Position numbers and translations under genes: made by a program. Positions 1 to 7,621 of a stretch of 64,000 bases of DNA are shown one piece after another; within the stretch, counting starts at the first letter, position 1, and every line of letters starts with the position of its first letter. The notes below the pieces were generated by a model. It had not been told where the DNA came from, did no database searches, and saw only the letters and a program-made list of their open reading frames with translations. The stretch is from assembly GCF_900115305.1 (NCBI RefSeq), contig NZ_FOVW01000006.1, forward strand, positions 310,001 to 374,000, written 5' to 3'. This stretch comes from Algoriphagus ornithinivorans (GTDB lineage: Bacteria; Bacteroidota; Bacteroidia; Cytophagales; Cyclobacteriaceae).

Positions 1-437
1 TGACTTTCCCATTTATAAATTGGTAGTCCGAACGTGCACTCTGATACAAATTCATGGCACTTAACAGGCTCAAATGCAGCTGATAGTCCATCATCTTCCA
101 CTTTGTAATCACCGCTGACTACAGCTACACGGCCTTTGTGTTCCAATCTAATTTGAGCCGATCCGGGAATATGTCCAGCAGGATGAAAAGAAACTTTAAC
201 TCCGTTAATTAAAAGTTCATCACCGTATTCGAGGGTTTGAAGATTGATATCCTCACCCAACCTCAATTTCATCACTTCCGCAGAGTGATGATGAGCTAGG
301 TAAGCCCTCATTCCCCAACGGGAGTGGTCTGAATGCGCATGGGTGATCAGCGCTTTGTCAACCGGCCTCCAAGGATCAATAAATACTTGGGCGGGAGGGC
401 AATACAAACCGGATTCTGTAAGTTCTAGCAAATTCAA
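1..437 (-). CDS. ligase-associated DNA exonuclease, MBL fold (partial, C-terminus beyond left edge)
   Basis: About 145 N-terminal residues are visible on the minus strand. The metallo-beta-lactamase signature HAHSDH lies at residues 33-38, a further metal His (GHIPGS) at 89, and SGDYK with a metal Asp near 110. This matches the family usually named ligase-associated DNA exonuclease, relatives of mRNA 3'-end processing nucleases that sit beside ATP-dependent DNA ligases and are presumed to work in DNA end repair. The opening ESGLYCP and DPWRPVDKALITHAH are typical of that family. No ATG is available; an in-frame TAG lies upstream, so TTG at 437 (or 431) is the likely start. The partner ligase, if present, lies outside the window. 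Confidence 0.85.
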   Translation of the reverse strand, partial: MNLLELTESGLYCPPAQVFIDPWRPVDKALITHAHSDHSRWGMRAYLAHHHSAEVMKLRLGEDINLQTLEYGDELLINGVKVSFHPAGHIPGSAQIRLEHKGRVAVVSGDYKVEDDGLSAAFEPVKCHEFVSECTFGLPIYKWES

Positions 438-485
438 TTGGATATAGATCTTTGATAAATTTAAGCCAGAGAACCCCTATATTGT

Positions 486-1622
486 TTATTTCAACTCATA
501 AAAGTAAAAAGTCTGAAAATCTCTTTCTTCAGCATTCGGGTCTTCACCGGGTTTGGCATTAACTGAATAGAGTAACTCTTTTTTTGCCTGAAGTTTAATT
601 GGCCACTCCCCTTCCCAAAGCTTTTTATCATCTTTAAAAATCTGGTATACAGGCGTTTTATATTTATCTTCTACGCTCATATACTTTTCATCCCCAACTA
701 CTCTCCTATCTAAAGCATCAACTTCTTCATCCGGTGCTCCTTTCAAATACCAGGTTATTAAATAATCATTTGAAAAGGTGAAATTCTGATACCTAGAACC
801 TCGAAGAACCTCGAAAAATACATCGAAGTTTTGATTGGGGATTGTCGGCTTTGTAATTTTAAAATTTTCACCAGGATTTAAATCTATAGAATCCAAAAGA
901 TTCAATTCAGGAAAAGAATACTTATATAGTTTTGGCGTTAATGTGAACTGCAAGAAAATTTGATCATTTTTCAAATAAGCATTTGGTTCATAACTAAGAT
1001 ATTCACCTTTATCTTGAATATAGTTTAATGATTTCGGGACTTTAGAAGAATAAAGCTGATTTCCATCTGCAGTACTAACCTTAAGAAAATCATAAGTACT
1101 CATTTCCATTAGACCATTTTTTAAAAATTGATCTTGCTCACTTTCCCTAAACCCAAACATAAATACCATTCCATCTTTTGAAATAAGACTGGGAGTATCT
1201 CCCATCAACCTTGATAAAATGTGAATTTGTGTTGGATGCTGCTCAATTAATTCAAATTCAAGATTGTAAATAAAATTTCCTGAGAAAGTTTTTACTAAAA
1301 TTTTATCATTAGAAATAAATCTTGAGGCTTCAAAATATCCGGATTTATAACTATCAGGCCCGTCCTGAGCTCGATTAGCAACCTTGAGAATATTACCAGA
1401 ATTGTCTGTTAGGATAAATTCATTGCTTTTAAAATCGAATAACAAAAATTTCTGAGCATCATCAGAATAATCCAGTAAAGTTGGAACAACCAAACGGCCT
1501 ACCTGTATACTGTCCACCAATACTAATTCTGGGACATAAGCACCTGAGACTTCCTCGGATTTTTTTTGACTGCAGGAGTATAAAACTAAAACTGCGATAA
1601 GAGTAGAAAAGAAAAATTTCAT
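486..1622 (-). CDS. DUF4221-like beta-propeller lipoprotein
   Basis: A 378-residue protein with a lipoprotein signal peptide (MKFFFSTLIAVLVLYSC, lipid Cys at 17). The rest is a run of short beta-strand-like blocks with paired aromatic and acidic positions, as in the six-bladed propeller lipoproteins (DUF4221-type) that are numerous in Cyclobacteriaceae. Family assignment is from general resemblance, so the exact DUF number is tentative. No catalytic residues are evident; it is expected on the periplasmic side of a membrane. It is separated from the upstream flavin reductase operon by a hairpin terminator at 1655-1685, so it probably has its own promoter. Function unknown. Confidence 0.7.
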   Translation of the reverse strand: MKFFFSTLIAVLVLYSCSQKKSEEVSGAYVPELVLVDSIQVGRLVVPTLLDYSDDAQKFLLFDFKSNEFILTDNSGNILKVANRAQDGPDSYKSGYFEASRFISNDKILVKTFSGNFIYNLEFELIEQHPTQIHILSRLMGDTPSLISKDGMVFMFGFRESEQDQFLKNGLMEMSTYDFLKVSTADGNQLYSSKVPKSLNYIQDKGEYLSYEPNAYLKNDQIFLQFTLTPKLYKYSFPELNLLDSIDLNPGENFKITKPTIPNQNFDVFFEVLRGSRYQNFTFSNDYLITWYLKGAPDEEVDALDRRVVGDEKYMSVEDKYKTPVYQIFKDDKKLWEGEWPIKLQAKKELLYSVNAKPGEDPNAEERDFQTFYFYELK

Positions 1623-1654
1623 AAAAAGTCTTTTTCCAAAACTATCAAATACTC

Positions 1655-1685
1655 ATAAAAAAGAAAATCCTCTTTCGAGGATTTA
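1655..1685 (-). terminator. terminator of the flavin reductase operon
   Basis: AAATCCTC (1665-1672), a four-base loop and GAGGATTT (1677-1684) form a perfect 8-bp stem. On the minus strand it is followed by a T-rich tract. The stop codon of the flavin reductase lies inside the stem. Confidence 0.75.
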
Positions 1686-2312
1686 AATTTCTTGTGGAAG
1701 TTTGTCAGGTTTGGCGTAACTAAGTCTACTCAGCTTTTCACCGACATGATACTCATCCAAACCTGAAACCGTTACAGATTCCAAAATATTTAGATCAAGA
1801 GATCCATCTTGCCTTAGCCCTTTTTCTTCCACGTAAATGTGATCTATAGAAGCTATCAGCAAAACAGTTTCATTAATTTTTAATGTTTGTGTCTCAACTA
1901 ATGAACAGCCCAATTTGAGAGGACTCTTTTTAACAAAAGGGGCATAGAATTGCTCCAAATATTCCTCTTCAAGCCCAGTTTTTTCAAATTCCGAACCCTC
2001 CCATCTAGCTGAGGTCCAGTGAGCTTCTTTGTAAAATTCTGGGGTAACATGATTGAGAGTAAAAACCTCTGTTTCCAGAATATTTTCCAGCGTATCTCTT
2101 TGAACAGTATGAGGCCTAAAGAGAATCCCCACCAACGGAGGAGATGCACCTATATGAAAAACCTGAGAAAAAGGAGCCAAATTATTGATTCCTGATTTAC
2201 TCTTTGTACCAATTAGGTTTAGGCTTTTATATCCTGATAGGCAATTAATCAGATTTCTTCTGAAAAATGAGTCAGATTCCAGAATATCCTCTTTGCTGAA
2301 ATGCTTGATCAT
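1683..2312 (-). CDS. flavin reductase family protein (FMN-binding split barrel)
   Basis: A 209-residue protein of the flavin reductase-like family (DIM6/NTAB type), which binds FMN in a split barrel and often reduces free flavin with NAD(P)H. The N-terminal part shows the family pattern: a Gly-Tyr-Lys-Ser strand, then NLAPFSQVFHIGASPPLVG, where FMN phosphate is normally held. It overlaps the upstream gene by four bases (ATGA), which points to translational coupling. Flavin reductases of this kind often lie near photolyase or pterin genes in marine Bacteroidota, and here a pterin group follows within 2 kb; whether the two are linked is inference. The substrate cannot be read from the sequence. 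Confidence 0.85.
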   Translation of the reverse strand: MIKHFSKEDILESDSFFRRNLINCLSGYKSLNLIGTKSKSGINNLAPFSQVFHIGASPPLVGILFRPHTVQRDTLENILETEVFTLNHVTPEFYKEAHWTSARWEGSEFEKTGLEEEYLEQFYAPFVKKSPLKLGCSLVETQTLKINETVLLIASIDHIYVEEKGLRQDGSLDLNILESVTVSGLDEYHVGEKLSRLSYAKPDKLPQEI

Positions 2313-2752
2313 TTTTTAATTGCCTCTTCAATGGTATCACAATATTTGATATCCAATTGATCAATAATATTATCCGGATAGGTTTCCAAAATCTGATTCT
2401 TAGCTATTTGAACCATTTTTTCAAACCACTTTTCATCTGGAAGGATTTTACGATGGGTTTTCACACCATATGCTAACATATCTTTCTTCCAATGAATAAA
2501 ATACCATTCCATTGTAGGTTGATGGAAGGCTCTCAGAGATCTCTTGTCGAAAATGAATTTTTCGTACTTACCTGCTTTAACTATCTCCCCTATTTGATTG
2601 AAAGTTTCCTTAAAATCTTCAATTGGGATATAGTCTGCAAGTAATTCACAAATCACAATTCCTTTGTCAGGATTAATTAAAACGCGTGCATACTTTTCTT
2701 CAAAAGCCAGTTCAAAATCTCGCGTTTCTGATGGATATAAGGTGTCGTTCAT
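2309..2752 (-). CDS. conserved hypothetical protein, STAS/SpoIIAA-like
   Basis: A 147-residue soluble protein without signal peptide or membrane segment. Alternating beta strands and helices (ARVLINPDKGIVICELL, then a helix ending EKFIFDKRSLRAF) resemble the small STAS or SpoIIAA-like proteins common in Cyclobacteriaceae that carry no clear phosphorylation site. The resemblance is loose and no catalytic motif is visible. It is translationally coupled to the flavin reductase by a 4-base overlap and sits 17 bases downstream of the coiled-coil gene, so the three are probably one transcript. Function unknown. Confidence 0.7.
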   Translation of the reverse strand: MNDTLYPSETRDFELAFEEKYARVLINPDKGIVICELLADYIPIEDFKETFNQIGEIVKAGKYEKFIFDKRSLRAFHQPTMEWYFIHWKKDMLAYGVKTHRKILPDEKWFEKMVQIAKNQILETYPDNIIDQLDIKYCDTIEEAIKK

Positions 2753-2769
2753 GGCAAGATGGTGAGGGA

Positions 2770-3033
2770 TTAATAGACTGTATTTTTACGCTTGGTTTCA
2801 GATTGATTGACTTCGTCTTTGAATTGCTCCAAGCGAACTTCTAGGTTTGAGGCATATTCGAGAGTAGTCCGCATCATATCCTGCTGAGACTTAATTTGCT
2901 CTTTCAGCCTCGCAAGCTCTTGATTAACTTCTGCAAGCTTATTCTCATAGTCTTTCTTTAGCCTTTCTTTTTCGAGTTGGGCTTTCCTCAATTCTTCCTT
3001 AAACAATAGGAATGATTCAGGTGGAGTCTTCAT
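2770..3033 (-). CDS. small coiled-coil protein
   Basis: An 87-residue protein starting at the ATG at 3033 (MKTPPESF); the frame runs further upstream only from a TTG and lacks family support there. Residues about 12-75 are almost entirely heptad-like, rich in Glu, Lys, Leu and Gln, predicting one long coiled coil, and the tail is basic. No catalytic or metal motif is seen. It lies between the SDR gene (69 bases upstream) and the STAS-like gene on the same strand, perhaps as the first gene of the flavin reductase operon. Function unknown; a structural or scaffolding role is only a guess. Confidence 0.65.
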   Translation of the reverse strand: MKTPPESFLLFKEELRKAQLEKERLKKDYENKLAEVNQELARLKEQIKSQQDMMRTTLEYASNLEVRLEQFKDEVNQSETKRKNTVY

Positions 3034-3102
3034 ATTCACAGCTCGTTCTTCTCGGGACCGTACCCTAAGTAATGACAAAATTCTATTGAAATTGTTTAAA
3101 GT

Positions 3103-3783
3103 TTATTTAAGATTGGACATTCCTCCATCCAAATGCACTATCTGACCTGTCATCCAGGAACTTTCCTCAGACAGCAAAAATACTGCAGCATTAGCAATGT
3201 CTTCCGGAGTGCCATATCTTCCGATAGGATGTCTTTTATTACTTGCTTCTTTTTTATCATCAGATGACAACAATGCATTTGCCAATGGGGTGTCTGTCAA
3301 AGATGGAGCTATGGCGTTTACTCGAATCTTTGAAGGAGCCCATTCGGCCGCCAATGATCTTGTCAGCCCTTCTACAGCACCTTTTGCTGCTGCAATACTG
3401 GCATGAAAACCCATACCAGTCTGAACTGCAACCGTGCTAAACATTACAACTGAAGGCGAATCAGACTTTTTCAAAGCCTTTATAGAAGCTTGCAAAACTT
3501 TAACTGCTCCCAAAAAATTAATGTCTAATTCTTTTTGGAAATCACTTATGCTAATTCTATGAAAAGGCTTCAGATTTATAGTGCCTGGACAATAAACCAA
3601 ACCATCAATAACATCAGGTGAATCTGGTAACTGGTCAAAATCTTCGGTGATGTCCAATTCAGTAGTTCCATCACCACTTTTGGAGTACAAATAGAGATTT
3701 GCACCTTTTGATTTTAATGATTCCGAAATAGCTTTTCCAATTCCTGAGTTTCCTCCGATGATAACAATATTTTTTTCTTGCAT
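3103..3783 (-). CDS. short-chain dehydrogenase/reductase lacking the catalytic Tyr
   Basis: A 226-residue SDR starting at the ATG at 3783; the longer frame begins with TTG inside the folE terminator. The Rossmann motif GGNSGIG is at 10-16, the structural Asn at about 89 and the active-site Ser (FSTVA) at 116. The usual Tyr-x-x-x-Lys reads Ile130-x-x-x-Lys134 (SIAAAKGAVEGL), so the general acid/base Tyr is missing. The C-terminal RVNAIAPSLTDTP and MTGQIVHLDGG blocks are intact, so the gene is not decaying. It is preceded by folE and PTPS on the same strand, which suggests a pterin role such as a sepiapterin- or dihydropterin-reductase-like enzyme. A terminator between it and folE means it may be transcribed separately. 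Confidence 0.85.
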   Translation of the reverse strand: MQEKNIVIIGGNSGIGKAISESLKSKGANLYLYSKSGDGTTELDITEDFDQLPDSPDVIDGLVYCPGTINLKPFHRISISDFQKELDINFLGAVKVLQASIKALKKSDSPSVVMFSTVAVQTGMGFHASIAAAKGAVEGLTRSLAAEWAPSKIRVNAIAPSLTDTPLANALLSSDDKKEASNKRHPIGRYGTPEDIANAAVFLLSEESSWMTGQIVHLDGGMSNLK

Positions 3784-3841
3784 AACTTGTTTGGTTTCAT
3801 GTATAAAAGCATTTGATGAAGGAATTTGTTTTGGGAAAAAC

Positions 3842-3870
3842 AAAAAAAACCGAGCTTTTGCCCGGTTTTT
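3842..3870 (-). terminator. terminator after folE
   Basis: Arms AAACCGAGC (3847-3855) and GCCCGGTTT (3860-3868) pair with one mismatch around a 4-base loop and run into a T tract on the minus strand. It lies between folE and the SDR gene. Confidence 0.75.
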
Positions 3871-3894
3871 AAAGTTGGTTTAGTAGGATATATT

Positions 3895-4599
3895 TTACTT
3901 TTCTAAACTGATATACTTCAGAAATTCATTTCTAGCCTGTTCGTCTCGCTCAAACTTACCTGAATAAAAGGAAGTAACGGTTGAGCTGTTGGTATCATTG
4001 ACACCTCTCGAGCTGACACACATATGATAAGCATCCATGATAATAGCTACGTCTTCAGTGCCTAAAACTTCTTTCAACTCATTTCCAATTTGCATGGTCA
4101 ATCTTTCTTGAACCTGAGGCCTTTTGGCAAAATACTGTACTATTCTATTGATTTTTGAAAGACCGATCACGTTTCCATTAGAAATGTAAGCCACATGAGC
4201 CTTACCATAGATCGGAACGAAATGATGTTCGCAATGAGAATGAAACGTGATATCTTTTTCTACCAACATTTCATTGTATTTGTACTTGTTCTCAAAAAGT
4301 TTTGCAGCTGGCTTATTCTTTGGATTCAAACCTGCGAAAACCTCCTTCACATACATTTTGGCCACCCGATGAGGAGTACCTTTCAAACTATCATCTGTGA
4401 GGTCTAATCCCAAAATGTTCATGATTTCACGGAAATGCTTTTCAATCAATTCCACTTTTAAATCATCATCCATTTCGAAAGCATCCTCTCTCAGAGGGGT
4501 TTCTAAAGAAGTTCCAACATGCTCTTCACCGATTTCCTCAAATGAAGCCCGGGACAGATTAATTCCCATCGTATTCAACAAAGTTTCTTTCTGTTTCAT
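3895..4599 (-). CDS. folE: GTP cyclohydrolase I
   Basis: A 234-residue FolE, which converts GTP to 7,8-dihydroneopterin triphosphate, the entry step to folate and biopterin. The zinc ligands are Cys123 and His126 (HCEHHFVP) and Cys194 (YHMCVSSRG), with the same spacing as E. coli Cys110, His113, Cys181. GTPHRVAKMY and LSKINRIV are further signatures. The N-terminus (about 45 residues before ELIEKHF) is longer than in E. coli; an alternative ATG is at 4569. The start overlaps the end of the PTPS gene by 41 bases, so the two are co-transcribed. A FolE followed by a C-x5-HGH type PTPS suggests that part of the product goes to a biopterin-like pterin. Confidence 0.95.
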   Translation of the reverse strand: MKQKETLLNTMGINLSRASFEEIGEEHVGTSLETPLREDAFEMDDDLKVELIEKHFREIMNILGLDLTDDSLKGTPHRVAKMYVKEVFAGLNPKNKPAAKLFENKYKYNEMLVEKDITFHSHCEHHFVPIYGKAHVAYISNGNVIGLSKINRIVQYFAKRPQVQERLTMQIGNELKEVLGTEDVAIIMDAYHMCVSSRGVNDTNSSTVTSFYSGKFERDEQARNEFLKYISLEK

Positions 4600-4969
4600 A
4601 AAGTCGAATCGTTAATTCGAATTTCCGATCAATTTTTTCCCTCAAAATATTCCAAATAACCACTGCAATATTTTCAGCGGAAGGGTTGAGATTTTTGAAT
4701 TCATCGGTATCCAAGTTTAGGTTTTTGTGGTCAAATTTATTTAATACGTGCTTTTTGATAAGATCGCTAAGCACTTTCATGTCATAAACGTATCCTGTAT
4801 CAGGATCAACTTCTCCCCTGAGTTTTACTATCAAATCATAATTGTGTCCGTGGTAATTGGGATTATTGCATTTACCAAAAACAGCTTGGTTTTTTTCAGG
4901 TGACCAGGCAGGATTATTAAGCCTGTGCGCGGCGTTGAAGTGCTCTTTGCGGAATACGGTTACTTTCAT
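4559..4969 (-). CDS. 6-pyruvoyl-tetrahydropterin synthase, PTPS-II type
   Basis: A 136-residue protein from ATG 4969 (an ATG at 4993 would add 8 residues with no family support). Zinc ligands His15, His40 and His42, catalytic Cys34, the pair Asp80-His81 and Glu125 line up with the mammalian enzyme at a constant offset. The motif is C-x5-HGH (KCNNPNYHGHNY), which is known to mark tetrahydrobiopterin-type PTPS, whereas queuosine QueD has C-x3-HGH. It should turn dihydroneopterin triphosphate into 6-pyruvoyl-tetrahydropterin. The overlap with folE fits successive pathway steps. Annotation pipelines would often call it QueD; the motif argues against that, although dual activity is possible. Confidence 0.88.
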   Translation of the reverse strand: MKVTVFRKEHFNAAHRLNNPAWSPEKNQAVFGKCNNPNYHGHNYDLIVKLRGEVDPDTGYVYDMKVLSDLIKKHVLNKFDHKNLNLDTDEFKNLNPSAENIAVVIWNILREKIDRKFELTIRLYETERNFVEYDGN

Positions 4970-5075
4970 TACTTCTCTGAACAGCAGTTCCATTATTTTT
5001 GTTTAATTTTTATTCAAATTCTTTAAACAGAAATTTCAAACTCCTGCTGTTCAACCATTTATTTTTTGCAGTCGG

Positions 5076-5083
5076 CAAAATTA
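5076..5083 (-). promoter_or_regulatory. candidate -7 promoter element for the PTPS-folE operon
   Basis: TAATTTTG on the minus strand matches the Bacteroidota -7 consensus TAnnTTTG. It would give a leader of about 100 bases to the ATG at 4969. No convincing TTTG was found at the -33 position. Confidence 0.4.
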
Positions 5084-5129
5084 ACCATTTATCAAATTCA
5101 GAGGTAATAAATAGAAATTTTCACCGTAA

Positions 5130-5171
5130 AAGGAACAAAAGTCCACTTTATTTTAGTTCCTTAAAGTGGAC
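5130..5171. repeat. two interlocking inverted repeats in the PTPS/L,D-transpeptidase intergenic region
   Basis: AAGGAAC (5130-5136) pairs with GTTCCTT (5156-5162). GTCCACTTTA (5141-5150) pairs perfectly with TAAAGTGGAC (5162-5171). The arms are ordered a-b-a'-b', so the two hairpins exclude each other. They sit between divergent genes, upstream of both, where an operator, attenuator or terminator could lie. The remaining intergenic bases (4970-5263) show only AT-rich sequence and the -7 element. Confidence 0.6.
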
Positions 5172-5263
5172 GTTCGCTTATCACCCAGATTAGCCAAGTC
5201 CTTGATAATCAAATAATATCCTAGTTAAATATTTGGCTTGGCATTTGTAAAGAAGGAAAAACT

Positions 5264-5947
5264 ATGACCCTACCTACCATAATTCACACGCTAATAAGCT
5301 TTGCTTTAACAGCAAATATCATCCACACTACTACTACTCCCAACCTCTCTAAAATATCTGAAAGTGAAAAAATTTATCAAATGATAGTTGATGATGCACC
5401 TTTGGTTCCTTCTAAAGAAATTTTTGAGCTTGCTATGAATGGGTGGGAAAAGTTGGAGAATAATTTGGAAAATCCTGTATTGACAATTATCGATTTCAGC
5501 CTCCCATCTACCGAGAAAAGACTTTGGGTAATCGATATGGAAAAATCAGAAATCTTAATCAACACAGTTGTATCACACGGTAGAAATTCCGGTCAATTGA
5601 TGGCTGAATCTTTTTCCAATAAACCCGAATCTTATAAGAGTAGCTTAGGATTTTTTAAAACAGCGGAGACTTATTTTGGGAAGCATGGTTACTCATTGAG
5701 AATCGATGGACTGGAAAAGGGAATCAATGATCAAGCACGAAACAGAGCTATAGTTATCCATGGCGCAGATTATGCAAAGGAGGAATTTGCTAAGGCTACA
5801 GGACGATTAGGAAGAAGCTTAGGCTGTCCAGCACTCCCCCCTGATATCAGCAAAGAAGCAATAGACATTATAAAAGAAGGATCATTAATGTTCGTGTTCG
5901 GCAAAGCTCCTGACTACTTAGAAAATTCCGAACTAGCTCAACCTTAA
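5264..5947 (+). CDS. murein L,D-transpeptidase catalytic domain family protein
   Basis: A 227-residue secreted protein with an uncleaved-looking hydrophobic N-terminus (residues 5-20), so it is probably periplasmic. The YkuD-like catalytic site is His166-Gly (VIHGAD) and GRSLGCPAL with nucleophile Cys188, the form seen in the YkuD_2 type rather than the classical HGxx-SHGCIR. Such enzymes cross-link or trim peptidoglycan, or attach proteins to it. AAGGA about 10 bases before the ATG is a fair ribosome binding site. Its 3' end overlaps by four bases the 3' end of a second L,D-transpeptidase on the opposite strand. Confidence 0.85.
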   Translation: MTLPTIIHTLISFALTANIIHTTTTPNLSKISESEKIYQMIVDDAPLVPSKEIFELAMNGWEKLENNLENPVLTIIDFSLPSTEKRLWVIDMEKSEILINTVVSHGRNSGQLMAESFSNKPESYKSSLGFFKTAETYFGKHGYSLRIDGLEKGINDQARNRAIVIHGADYAKEEFAKATGRLGRSLGCPALPPDISKEAIDIIKEGSLMFVFGKAPDYLENSELAQP

Positions 5948-7611
5948 AAAGATCTTAGGGCCGCTAAAATCTCAGCGTCACGCTGATAGATATCTGATCT
6001 GAAATGACCCTTTCCATTTGAGTCCGCCCAGAAAGTAAGGTAAACCAAGATAACGGGTATCTTTTTGTCCAAGTTTACAATTTGTTCTCTAGGCTGATTC
6101 ATAGCTTTTTCAATTTTTTGTGAATCCCAATCTTGATTGTTTTTTAATAGTAATTGTGCTAGTTGGGTGGGATTTTTCAATCTGATACAACCATGCGAGA
6201 GCGCTCGTTCTTCCTTTTCGAATAGGTTTCTCGTGGGAGTATCATGAATATAAACGCTGTACTTGTTCGGAAACATAAACTTAACTAGTCCAAGCGAATT
6301 ATTTTGTCCTGGCTTTTGCCTAATCAAGTATGGAAAGGACTTGCTGCTAAAATCTACAGTAGAAGGATCTACATATTTCCCTGATCGGGTAATCACCTCC
6401 ATATTATTTCTAGTTAAATAAGAAGGGTTTTTTCGAATTGCAGGAAGGGTTTCATTCCGCATAATGGAATAAGGAATATTCCAATATGGACTGAAAACAA
6501 TATAACTCATCTGAGCTGAAAAGACTGGAGACTGATGATAAGGCTGGCCAACAATCACTTTTTCAGAAAAAAGCGTGTCCCGATTATCAATAAAGTCCAA
6601 TTCAAAATTGGCAATATTGACCAAAATGTAGGTGGAATTTTGAATTGTGTCCGGAAGCCACCTCAACCTTTCCAAGTTTACTGAAGCTTTATCGATCAAA
6701 CTTTTTGGAGATTGATTAAGAGCCTCCAAAGTCATTTTACCTAAGATTCCATCTGCATCAAGTCCATTGTCTGCCTGATATCTTTTTACCGCTTCAATAA
6801 GAAGAGAGTCATAGAGTTTTGACGATTTATCAGCAACAGTAGATCCGACAAGATATCCCCAGAAAATCAATCTATCTCGTAAAGCGGGAATAGAAGAATT
6901 AGTCTCACCAAATTTAATTGATTTGTTTTCTTTGACTGGTTTCCAATCCAAAGAATCATTTTTCGCAATGGATTCGAGATTTCTGACTACTTCTCTGCCC
7001 TTTCGATAGATTTCAAATTTAGGATAAACAGACTGGATCACTGGCCGAATTTCCTTTCTCATAAGAGCAGTATGCAGTAATTCTATATAGTCTAATTGCT
7101 TTTGAATAGGCTCAATTCCCCAGTTACTTTTCAAGGATGATGGGTCAACTTTTCCAACTTCCAAATGAGTAACCAGCTTGAAAAACGCATCAGTCAAAAG
7201 CAAATCAAAATCAGCCAAATCACTGAAATCATTCGCATTTTTCTTCTTTTTATTACTTTCAAAAGCTTCAAAATAGGTCTGAATTAATTTCAAATTATAC
7301 TCTTCAGGGTTTAGCCCATCATATTTTGACTGGATGATCTCGTAGCGCATCTCATATGCAAATTCGGTCAATTCCCCATTGAAAGACCAAACTGGGTTAA
7401 ACTCTCTCGCTCCGTAAAAAGTATGAATTTCACTGGATGTCAATAATGGCAAGCCCCTCACTTCCAATTTTCTTTGGGGTTGATCGGTCTCCAGGATAAA
7501 TCTGATCTTATCAGCAACCTCCTTTTGACTGGGAAAAGCCGAGCAAACGCTTAAGAATAAAAAAACCGCCATTAAAAAGAAGCGGTTTATATAGTGGCTA
7601 TTAGCTTTCAT
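5944..7611 (-). CDS. L,D-transpeptidase, YcbB/LdtD-like, with peptidoglycan-binding domain
   Basis: A 555-residue protein with an N-terminal signal segment (FFLMAVFLFLSVCSAFPS). An alpha-helical scaffold fills residues 30-240, a PG_binding_1 domain lies around 255-300 (YDSLLIEAVKRYQADNGLDADG), and the YkuD domain follows from about 330 to 490. The active site is SHGCIRLKNP with Cys475, preceded by the conserved IHDTPTRNLF. The order matches E. coli LdtD (YcbB), which makes 3-3 cross-links in the periplasm. It starts 10 bases after kdsA, so it is the last gene of the GNAT/nitrilase-kdsC-kdsA-ldt operon, tying peptidoglycan repair to lipopolysaccharide core synthesis. Confidence 0.93.
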   Translation of the reverse strand: MKANSHYINRFFLMAVFLFLSVCSAFPSQKEVADKIRFILETDQPQRKLEVRGLPLLTSSEIHTFYGAREFNPVWSFNGELTEFAYEMRYEIIQSKYDGLNPEEYNLKLIQTYFEAFESNKKKKNANDFSDLADFDLLLTDAFFKLVTHLEVGKVDPSSLKSNWGIEPIQKQLDYIELLHTALMRKEIRPVIQSVYPKFEIYRKGREVVRNLESIAKNDSLDWKPVKENKSIKFGETNSSIPALRDRLIFWGYLVGSTVADKSSKLYDSLLIEAVKRYQADNGLDADGILGKMTLEALNQSPKSLIDKASVNLERLRWLPDTIQNSTYILVNIANFELDFIDNRDTLFSEKVIVGQPYHQSPVFSAQMSYIVFSPYWNIPYSIMRNETLPAIRKNPSYLTRNNMEVITRSGKYVDPSTVDFSSKSFPYLIRQKPGQNNSLGLVKFMFPNKYSVYIHDTPTRNLFEKEERALSHGCIRLKNPTQLAQLLLKNNQDWDSQKIEKAMNQPREQIVNLDKKIPVILVYLTFWADSNGKGHFRSDIYQRDAEILAALRSF

Positions 7612-7621
7612 AAATTTTGAA

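Noticed and set aside
3784..3843. N-terminal extension of the SDR by 20 residues
   Set aside because: It begins with TTG inside the folE terminator; the ATG at 3783 aligns with the usual SDR start.
4999..5193. Plus-strand frame in the PTPS/L,D-transpeptidase gap
   Set aside because: It runs over the promoter box and the interlocking repeats, is not backed by any domain, and its start has no signals.
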